A DNA stretch of 64,000 nucleotides, from the NCBI GenBank assembly GCA_947629525.1, contig CANREB010000002.1:1-64000 (forward strand), written 5' to 3'. The position numbers and the translations under genes are program-made. Below the pieces are notes generated by a model that made no database searches, had not been told where the DNA came from, and worked only from the letters and a program-made list of their open reading frames with translations. Below, in pieces: positions 7,307 through 13,764 of this stretch; position 1 is the first letter of the stretch; each line of letters begins with the position of its first letter. This DNA is from an uncultured Lachnospiraceae bacterium (lineage in GTDB: Bacteria; Bacillota; Clostridia; Lachnospirales; Lachnospiraceae).

Positions 7307-8704
7307 TTATTTATATGTAAAATCGTTGTTATCAACGCTTGACGCGTCAAGCACTATCCTGTCATAAACGGTAAGTCCGTACTGCGTGTTTGAACTTACT
7401 ATCGAATATTCATCATTATGCGCCAAAACAGTTATCTGCTTAAAATCCGCAAAACCCTTGTTCATATTGTAAACGCCGATGAGCGTACCCGATTTGCTCA
7501 CGGCGATTTTGTCCGTTGACTCAGGTTTGCATATATATGTGCCGACTTCCAAAACGCTGTCGTCAACGTAAAATTCCTCATCGTTTGAGCTGTACACCGT
7601 AGTCTCCACAAATTCATACACCACGCCGTTTTCCTGATATGTCTCTTTAAGTACTCCGTAATTGCCGTTTGCACCGCCTCTTGTCATATACTCAGCGGGA
7701 ATGATGAAGAATGTCTTTTCCGCTATGGCGGAATTAGGCACTTTCAAGCCTTCTTCATCGTCAACGACCAGTTCGATATCGACATATCTGTCAGTACAAA
7801 ATGACACGCATGAATTATTAAACGAAAGCTGCGCATATACTCCGTCAGTTAAATGATGTATCGTTACCTGTCCCCATGAAGTTTCCTGTGTTTTTATGAA
7901 CTTGACTTCAACGTACTCCTCTTCTTCAAGTTCAGCGGCTGTTTCCTCATCGACGGGGATGATAAGCGACCAGTTTTCATCGGTCACAAGTTTTCCTACC
8001 ACGGAATTTGCCTCGACAAGGTCATTGTTGTTCACTCGCTTTTTCTCATATTCGGAATTGTCAAACATATCCGCCGTCACTTCTTCAGGCGTAAGCTCCT
8101 CATACCCGTCCGTGCTGTACACTACATATCCGCTCTGCCCCGCCGTACATAATGATACCATTCCTCCAAGGCTTGACTGGTTGAGCGTTTCCATATTTTC
8201 ATACATATTGATGTTTACAAGCTTGATAACAGTGCCTTCCACATCATATTTGAAATCATATACGCTGCTGAAATTCAAATCGTCAAATCCTCTGTCATAC
8301 TGTATCACTTCTGAGCGCAGCTCATCAAGTTCCTCGTTTGAATAGCTGCCGCCCGTATCCTGCGACTGCAGAAGCTGTGCAAGCTTTCCGCTTTCGTCTA
8401 TTGAATATACGGTGTCCCTTGAAGAAACACGCGAACCCTCACGCTCATAATAGTTGATATATCCCGTATATGGCGTCGTGATAAGTTCTTCCTGCCGTAT
8501 GGCAAGACCTGTATAAGTTTTCGCTATCGAGAGTGAACCCATCTGTACTTCATATCCCTTGATAGGTTCGGAATTGAGGTATGTGAAAATGAGCACAATG
8601 ATGTAAGCAGTCATAGCGCCAAAAATAACGAACTCTATCCTGTTCATTGTCTTTCCCGATCTGTTCCGTTCACGCCTTGCGCGCTGCGCATTCTGCCCTG
8701 CCAC
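7307..8704 (-). CDS. HlyD-like membrane-anchored protein
   Basis: A 465-residue protein with a short basic cytoplasmic N-terminus, one transmembrane helix (about 23-43) and a long extracytoplasmic part rich in beta-strand patterns. YTGYINYYEREGSRVSSRDTV resembles the biotinyl-lipoyl hairpin of membrane-fusion proteins, suggesting the HlyD/periplasmic-adaptor superfamily, but no transporter is encoded nearby. Start is GTG at 8704, preceded by AAAGGAGGGCACTGTT. Position just upstream of yggS-sepF suggests a link to envelope or division; this is inference from neighbourhood only. Confidence 0.65.
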   Translation of the reverse strand: MAGQNAQRARRERNRSGKTMNRIEFVIFGAMTAYIIVLIFTYLNSEPIKGYEVQMGSLSIAKTYTGLAIRQEELITTPYTGYINYYEREGSRVSSRDTVYSIDESGKLAQLLQSQDTGGSYSNEELDELRSEVIQYDRGFDDLNFSSVYDFKYDVEGTVIKLVNINMYENMETLNQSSLGGMVSLCTAGQSGYVVYSTDGYEELTPEEVTADMFDNSEYEKKRVNNNDLVEANSVVGKLVTDENWSLIIPVDEETAAELEEEEYVEVKFIKTQETSWGQVTIHHLTDGVYAQLSFNNSCVSFCTDRYVDIELVVDDEEGLKVPNSAIAEKTFFIIPAEYMTRGGANGNYGVLKETYQENGVVYEFVETTVYSSNDEEFYVDDSVLEVGTYICKPESTDKIAVSKSGTLIGVYNMNKGFADFKQITVLAHNDEYSIVSSNTQYGLTVYDRIVLDASSVDNNDFTYK

Positions 8705-8743
8705 AACAGTGCCCTCCTTTCAAACCATACTCAAACCATACTC

Positions 8744-8774
8744 AAAAGCCTCGGATAATTATTCCGAGGCTTTA
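8744..8774 (-). terminator. Intrinsic terminator
   Basis: AAGCCTCGGA pairs with TCCGAGGCTT around a seven-base loop, followed on the minus strand by TTTT. It ends transcripts of the small P-loop gene at 8796-9218. Confidence 0.8.
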
Positions 8775-8795
8775 TAAAATGTCTTATAATAATTA

Positions 8796-9218
8796 TTAGA
8801 GCGATACTACAACCTTTGATTTTAATGCTTCGGGAAGTTCCGCCTCGTCTAAAGATACGCTTGCAACAATCTTAAAACCATATGTATCACTTATCTTATC
8901 GAGCTTTGTGATTATCTCTTCCAGCCTGTCGCTGTTTTCGAGACATGCTATCTTTAAAAATCCGTCAAAATAAATCTGCTCAAGGTCATGATCCTGCGAT
9001 ACTATACCGCGGATAAAACCGACAAACTCGTCAGCGTTTGAAACGTCATAATCACACACATTGATAAGCCTGACTTTATTATTTAATTCGTACATATGGC
9101 TAATGCTCTTGTCAAGATAAACTATGTTTCCTGACGCTCCCGCAATTTCTTTATTCACCATTTCCAAAACTATTTTTGTCTTGCCTTTTCCCTTTCTGCC
9201 AACTATAAGTTGTACCAT
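8796..9218 (-). CDS. Small P-loop ATPase-like protein, unknown function
   Basis: A 140-residue protein with Walker A GRKGKGKT at residues 7-14 and a hydrophobic strand ending in IYFDG that may act as Walker B. There is no transmembrane segment. The ATG at 9218 is chosen over one further upstream because TAGGAGGTATTCTT precedes it directly and the P-loop then falls at the N-terminus as usual. I do not recognise a named family. It has its own promoter (9259-9287) and terminator, so it is transcribed alone. Nucleotide binding is likely; any role is unknown. Confidence 0.7.
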   Translation of the reverse strand: MVQLIVGRKGKGKTKIVLEMVNKEIAGASGNIVYLDKSISHMYELNNKVRLINVCDYDVSNADEFVGFIRGIVSQDHDLEQIYFDGFLKIACLENSDRLEEIITKLDKISDTYGFKIVASVSLDEAELPEALKSKVVVSL

Positions 9219-9258
9219 AAGAATACCTCCTAAAATATTTGTAGCTGTCCACATTCTA

Positions 9259-9287
9259 ATTATAGTAGAATATGACAGAAAAAACAA
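9259..9287 (-). promoter_or_regulatory. Promoter of the small P-loop gene
   Basis: Minus-strand -35 TTGTTT (9282-9287), 17 bases, -10 TATAAT (9259-9264), about 40 bases before the start codon. Confidence 0.65.
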
Positions 9288-9311
9288 CTCAAATTTACAT
9301 ATTTATATTTT

Positions 9312-10298
9312 TCATATTTCGTCCAAAAGATCTGTCATCTCCTGATACATCGTCGTCCTGTCTTCCGACTGAAGTATAATGGAAATATACGGGTTGCCCG
9401 ACTTGTCCCTGCTGTATATCAGAAGACAGCTTTTGGCAACGCTTGTCGTACCTGTCTTACCGCCTATGACCGTAACATTGTCAGGCGCAAACGCCTCGTT
9501 TTTTAAATATGCGTTCGTTGTTGACAGATCGATCGTTTTTTCATTATTATTCTTATCATGGTACACTGAGGTATAGCTTGCAGTGTGTATTATCTCAACA
9601 AATTTATCGTACTTTACCGCAGCGTTGCATATAAGATAAAGGTCATACGCCGTCGTATAATGGTTCGGATCCGTAAGCCCATGCGGATTGACGAAATGGC
9701 TGTTGGTCGCGCCGAGGCTGTTCGCCTCTTCATTCATCATATCGGCAAAGCCCTCGATGCTCCCGCCGATATGTTCCGCTATAAGCACCGCAACGTCATT
9801 TGCCGATTTCAGCAACAGCGCATGAAGCGCCTGATCCATCGTCATGGTATCGCCTGCCTGCAGCCCGAGTTTGACTGCGCCGGGTTCGGTGATATTTACA
9901 TTGTCGGACGCTGTGAGTATATCATCGGGATTACCGTATTTAAGGGCACATAATGCTGTCATTATCTTGGTAAGGCTTGCGGGGCTCAACTTTTCGTGTA
10001 TGTTTTTGGCATATATCACCCTGCCCGAAGCTATGTCGAAAAGCCCTGCCGCCGTTGCCTGTGACATGTCCACATCAGTGTCCTGCGTCACATCGCCCGT
10101 AGCGACGCATAGGTCTGCGGAAAATGCCGGAAGTGTCTCTCCTCTTGACTGTGACGCCACAGTAAAGCTTGAATTATTCCTGTTCCTGTCATATGCAAAG
10201 GAATATTCCTTGTCGCCGCAAGCCGTAAGCGACATCATAAGGAAAATGCACATCCATGCCGCCGCTATCTTTTTTACAAATCTATTTGTACATTTCAC
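9312..10298 (-). CDS. D-alanyl-D-alanine carboxypeptidase (DacF/PBP5 type), lipoprotein
   Basis: A serine D,D-carboxypeptidase that trims the terminal D-Ala from peptidoglycan stem peptides. The three active-site motifs are present: SLTK (Ser at about residue 108), SAN and KTGTT. N-terminal basic stretch and hydrophobic segment end in a lipobox, MSLTAC (Cys27), so the enzyme is probably lipid-anchored rather than held by a C-terminal amphipathic helix. Start: GTG at 10298, inside the mgsA 3' end, with GAGGAG about 12 bases upstream; it gives a standard signal peptide. An ATG at 10322 would add eight residues before the signal. Overlap with mgsA implies translational coupling. Confidence 0.88.
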   Translation of the reverse strand: MKCTNRFVKKIAAAWMCIFLMMSLTACGDKEYSFAYDRNRNNSSFTVASQSRGETLPAFSADLCVATGDVTQDTDVDMSQATAAGLFDIASGRVIYAKNIHEKLSPASLTKIMTALCALKYGNPDDILTASDNVNITEPGAVKLGLQAGDTMTMDQALHALLLKSANDVAVLIAEHIGGSIEGFADMMNEEANSLGATNSHFVNPHGLTDPNHYTTAYDLYLICNAAVKYDKFVEIIHTASYTSVYHDKNNNEKTIDLSTTNAYLKNEAFAPDNVTVIGGKTGTTSVAKSCLLIYSRDKSGNPYISIILQSEDRTTMYQEMTDLLDEI

Positions 10299-10674
10299 GC
10301 CAATCCAAATCTCCTCTGTCAAGCGACTTGATCAAAAGCTCCGCCGACGCAAGATTAGTCGCAAGTGGTATATTGTGTATATCGCAAAGCTTGACCGCAT
10401 TGTTTATGTCAGGTTCATGTGACTTTGAATTAGGGTCACGTAAAAATATGAGCAGGTCTATCTGATTATGCTCTATCTGTGCGCATATCTGCTGCTCGCC
10501 GCCAAGATGACCCGCCAAGTATTTATGAATATTGAGGTTGGTTACTTCTTCTATAAGTCTTCCTGTCGTACCTGTGGCATACAGTTCATTTTTGCTCAAA
10601 ATGCCGCGGTACGCAATACAAAAATTCTGCATAAGCTTTTTCTTGCCATCATGTGCGATCAACGCAATGTTCAT
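10282..10674 (-). CDS. mgsA: Methylglyoxal synthase
   Basis: Converts dihydroxyacetone phosphate to methylglyoxal and phosphate, a glycolytic bypass used under phosphate stress. The 130-residue length is slightly shorter than E. coli MgsA. Phosphate-binding ATGTTGRLI, LIFLRDP and SHEPD are present. The loop that is GGDQQ in the E. coli enzyme, with the catalytic aspartate, reads GGEQQ here. ATG with GGAGG upstream. The gene sits between rodA and the carboxypeptidase and overlaps the latter, so a stress-metabolism enzyme is co-transcribed with wall genes. Confidence 0.92.
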   Translation of the reverse strand: MNIALIAHDGKKKLMQNFCIAYRGILSKNELYATGTTGRLIEEVTNLNIHKYLAGHLGGEQQICAQIEHNQIDLLIFLRDPNSKSHEPDINNAVKLCDIHNIPLATNLASAELLIKSLDRGDLDWREMYK

Positions 10675-10696
10675 TATAAAAATCCTCCATTTCCAG

Positions 10697-10730
10697 AGTG
10701 CAAATTAAGCCGGCATTTTGCACTTTTTTT
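10697..10730. other. Hairpin upstream of mgsA with plus-strand T run
   Basis: AGTGCAAA and TTTGCACT arms around a 12-base loop. The run of seven T lies on the plus-strand side, so as a terminator it would act on rightward (antisense) transcription. In the mgsA mRNA it would be a stem just ahead of the ribosome site. No plus-strand gene here needs a terminator. Confidence 0.45.
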
Positions 10731-10821
10731 GTTCATTTTCATCTCTATTATGTATTTTAACTTATTTAGATAGAAAAAGCTACAAAAAAATGTTAAATTT
10801 TCACAAAAATTAATAATTGCG

Positions 10822-11937
10822 TTAATTATTATATTTCCGCACACATTGCAAACGGACATTAAGCACAAATCCCATTCCGATATACAGACTGACAAGTGAT
10901 GTAAGCCCGTAGCTGACGAACGGAAGCGGCACGCCCGTATTGGGGAAGACCCCGGTTGCCACCGCCATATTTACAAAGCTTTGGAAGCCTACAAGCGCCG
11001 CCATTCCCGACGCCACACATGTCCCTGCCAAATCTTTTGCCTTTCTTGCCACGCTCAGGCATTCAAGCGCGATCAGGAACAAAAGTATCACGACTGCACA
11101 GCTTCCGACAAATCCAAGCTCCTCTCCTATTATCGTAAAGATAAAGTCAGTCTGCGCCTCCGAGATAAAGTTGCCGTTTTTTACCGAGCTTATCATATTG
11201 TTGTTAAGACCTTTTCCCCAAAGCTGCCCTGAGCCTATGGCTATCTTCGCGTTTGTCTGCTGATACGCCGTCGTCTGCGCATACTGGTCGGGATATAACC
11301 ATGCAAGTATTCGCCCCTGCTGATACTCGCTGATAAGCGTCTGGTCAGGCTGCAAAATCATTACAAAAAGAACCACGGCTACCGGAACCGCTACCGCAAG
11401 CGTTCCAAAAATTATCTTATACCCAAGCCCCCCGACATACCATACTGTGCAGAATATGACAAATATCACTATGCTTGTTGACATATCCGGCTGCTTGTAC
11501 ACAAGATATATCGGCGGAATTATAAGCAGCAGCGCAAGCGCGATATTTTTAAAACTGTTTACCTTGTCTTTGCGTTTAAAGAAAAACTGCGCGTAAAACA
11601 GTATCATCATTATCTTGGTAAGCTCCGACGGCTGGAACTGGATGCCGCCGATCTCAAGCCAGCGCCGCGCGTTGTTGACTACTTCGCCAAACATCATGAC
11701 CATTATCAGCAAAATAATATTAAACACGTATATCACCCAGTAAAAGCGCAGGAAAAGGGAATAATCGAAAAATGAGATAACTATCATAATGAACAGTCCC
11801 ATTATAAACCCGAGAAGCTGTCTGCTCTGCAGTTCTTCCCGTGCGCTTCCGACAGCCAGTATGCCTATAATGGTTATCGCTATCATCATAAATATTAATT
11901 TAAAATCATAATCCCTTATCCTGTAATTTCTAAACAT
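10822..11937 (-). CDS. rodA: Rod-shape SEDS glycosyltransferase RodA
   Basis: A 371-residue polytopic membrane protein of the SEDS family (FtsW/RodA/SpoVE), which polymerises lipid II into glycan strands with a partner class B PBP. About ten hydrophobic helices are visible. The family signature NMAVATGVFPNTGVPLPFVSYG is near the C-terminus, and GQLWGKGLNNN and EAQTDFIFTIIGEELGF in mid-protein are typical. The neighbouring PBP2 and mreBCD favour RodA over FtsW or SpoVE. It is the last cell-shape gene of the block that starts with mreB. Confidence 0.93.
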   Translation of the reverse strand: MFRNYRIRDYDFKLIFMMIAITIIGILAVGSAREELQSRQLLGFIMGLFIMIVISFFDYSLFLRFYWVIYVFNIILLIMVMMFGEVVNNARRWLEIGGIQFQPSELTKIMMILFYAQFFFKRKDKVNSFKNIALALLLIIPPIYLVYKQPDMSTSIVIFVIFCTVWYVGGLGYKIIFGTLAVAVPVAVVLFVMILQPDQTLISEYQQGRILAWLYPDQYAQTTAYQQTNAKIAIGSGQLWGKGLNNNMISSVKNGNFISEAQTDFIFTIIGEELGFVGSCAVVILLFLIALECLSVARKAKDLAGTCVASGMAALVGFQSFVNMAVATGVFPNTGVPLPFVSYGLTSLVSLYIGMGFVLNVRLQCVRKYNN

Positions 11938-11959
11938 TATTCCTTTTCCTGTCTTTTTT

Positions 11960-12229
11960 TCAGCTTTTCAGGTCAAGTATGGGAATGTTGGCGTAAAGCA
12001 TCGGCATTATCTTGCCGTTTCCGCCTGATTTTCCTGACTTTGAAATTTGTATCTCCATGCTTGACGTGTCTATCTTCATGTACTTTGAAATAACCTGCGC
12101 GATATCGTTTTTGATAAGTTCCATCATTTCGGGCGAACAGTTTACTCTGTCGGATATAAGAAGTATTTTGAGCCTGTCCTTTGCGATCTGCCTTGAGCTT
12201 TTGCGTCTGAAAACCGTAAATAATTTCAT
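11960..12229 (-). CDS. minE: Cell division topological specificity factor MinE
   Basis: An 89-residue protein that stimulates MinD ATPase and drives Min oscillation. N-terminal KLFTVFRRKSSRQIAKDRLKI is the membrane- and MinD-contacting region; CSPEMMELIKNDIAQVISKYM is the topological-specificity domain. The ATG at 12229 forms an ATGA overlap with the minD stop; a longer frame into minD is not needed. Presence of MinE rather than only DivIVA points to an oscillating Min system, found in many Clostridia. Confidence 0.93.
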   Translation of the reverse strand: MKLFTVFRRKSSRQIAKDRLKILLISDRVNCSPEMMELIKNDIAQVISKYMKIDTSSMEIQISKSGKSGGNGKIMPMLYANIPILDLKS

Positions 12230-13038
12230 ACCCGCTCCTCCTGTAGACTGTTTTTTCGGAATAGCCCCGCAAACCTTGTCCAAAGCGGAAGCGGTCTGCC
12301 CAAATCCATAAACGGGACTTCTTTACCCTCAAGACGGCAGCAGATATTATAAAATGCCTTTCCGGCGAGATTATTCCTGCCGACTAACGGTTCGCCCTGA
12401 TTAGTAGCGATCACTACGTTTTCATCATCCGGCACTACGCCAAGAAGCGGCAGACCGAGTATATCAAGCACGTCATCTACCGTCATCATCTCTCCGCGCT
12501 TTACAAGATCCTGACGCAGCCTGTTGACTACAAGGTCAGCCTTTTTTATCTCGTTTGCCTCCAAAAGTCCTATTATCCTGTCGGCGTCGCGTATCGCAGA
12601 TACCTCGGGGGTCGTCACCACTATTGCGTGATCCGCGCCTGCTATAGCATTTTGGAAGCCCTGCTCGATGCCTGCGGGGCAGTCAAGTATTATGTAATCA
12701 AACTGCGTTCTCAGATTATCGGTAAGCTTCACCATCTGCTGAGGGGTGATGCAGTTTTTATCTCTTGTCTGCGCCGCGGGCATAAGAAACAGTCCCGCAT
12801 GCCTTTTGTCCTTGATAAGAGCCTGCTTTAAACGGCAGTTGCCCTCAATGACGTCAACGAGGTTATACACTATTCTGTTTTCAAGTCCCATAACGACATC
12901 AAGGTTCCTAAGACCAATATCCGCGTCGATAAGCACGACGCTTTTGCCCATTTCCGCCAGACCCGTTCCTACGTTCGCTGATGTAGTGGTCTTGCCTACA
13001 CCGCCTTTACCTGATGTAACAACAATTACTTCGCTCAT
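12226..13038 (-). CDS. minD: Septum site-determining ATPase MinD
   Basis: A 270-residue ParA/MinD-family ATPase that recruits MinC to the membrane. The deviant Walker A KGGVGKTT is at 11-18, with LIDADIGLRNLD and ILDCPAGIEQGFQNA further on. The C-terminus carries an amphipathic stretch (WTRFAGLFRK), the expected membrane-targeting sequence. ATG 19 bases after the minC stop; its stop overlaps the minE start. The minC-D-E order is as usual, but it is embedded inside the shape operon. Confidence 0.95.
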   Translation of the reverse strand: MSEVIVVTSGKGGVGKTTTSANVGTGLAEMGKSVVLIDADIGLRNLDVVMGLENRIVYNLVDVIEGNCRLKQALIKDKRHAGLFLMPAAQTRDKNCITPQQMVKLTDNLRTQFDYIILDCPAGIEQGFQNAIAGADHAIVVTTPEVSAIRDADRIIGLLEANEIKKADLVVNRLRQDLVKRGEMMTVDDVLDILGLPLLGVVPDDENVVIATNQGEPLVGRNNLAGKAFYNICCRLEGKEVPFMDLGRPLPLWTRFAGLFRKNSLQEERV

Positions 13039-13057
13039 AGGAATCCTCCATTACTCA

Positions 13058-13744
13058 TTATGAATTAATGCTTTTTAGTAATTCTTTTGTAATGGGCTCT
13101 ACCAGTATTTTCTTATCACATATATACGCAAGCTTTGGCACTGGTTTCTGCTTTAGTTTCCATATGGGGATATGCTCCGCGTCGGGTCTTAAGCTGAAAT
13201 CTCCAATGCGCAAAAGGCTTGGACTCATATCCAAAGCCGCCACAAAGTGATTGCTGTTTCCGCCCGCGCCTGCATACGCCTCACCTGCGAGAGTACCCAA
13301 AATAACAATGTCGCCCGCCGAATAAACGCTGCATCCTTCATATACGTCGCCGATTATAACGATGCTGCGCTCAGTCTCGATGCTCTGACCGTTCTTAAGA
13401 GTACCCTTGTAAAACAATCCGCAGTTTTCGTCCTTTTGAGTTTCCTGTTCCTCCTGTTCTTCCTGTATTTTTGTTGTTTCCTCTTCTATTTTTTCCTCTT
13501 CTCCTATCAGGCAGAGTATATTCAAACGTGAATTGCCGGATATGACATCAAGTATCTCCCGCACCTGCTCATCAGTAAGCTCCCTGCCCTTTAAGGCTAT
13601 CGCCACGGAAGCATTCTTAAAGAAACTGTCAGTCTCCCTGAATTTGGCGGCGATGTCTTCAAGCAGCTCCCCATATGGAATTGTGTCATCAAGAATAACG
13701 GATATACCGCTTGATGAGCTTTTTAATATAACCGAATTTTTCAC
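13058..13744 (-). CDS. minC: Septum site-determining protein MinC
   Basis: FtsZ assembly inhibitor, 228 residues. The N-terminal domain (to about 90) is followed by a Glu/Gln-rich linker (about 84-105) and a C-terminal beta-helix with the repeating SIVIIGDVYEGCSV / DIVILGTLAGEAYAG pattern and RIGDF motif. Start is GTG at 13744 behind AAAGGAGCAAAT. It begins 20 bases after the PBP2 stop, so the Min genes are probably co-transcribed with the elongasome genes. Confidence 0.93.
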   Translation of the reverse strand: MKNSVILKSSSSGISVILDDTIPYGELLEDIAAKFRETDSFFKNASVAIALKGRELTDEQVREILDVISGNSRLNILCLIGEEEKIEEETTKIQEEQEEQETQKDENCGLFYKGTLKNGQSIETERSIVIIGDVYEGCSVYSAGDIVILGTLAGEAYAGAGGNSNHFVAALDMSPSLLRIGDFSLRPDAEHIPIWKLKQKPVPKLAYICDKKILVEPITKELLKSINS

Positions 13745-13764
13745 ATTTGCTCCTTTTGTGTCGT

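Noticed and set aside
10674..10895. 73-codon minus-strand frame between rodA and mgsA
   Set aside because: Overlaps the rodA end out of frame and includes the hairpin upstream of mgsA; no ribosome site or family.
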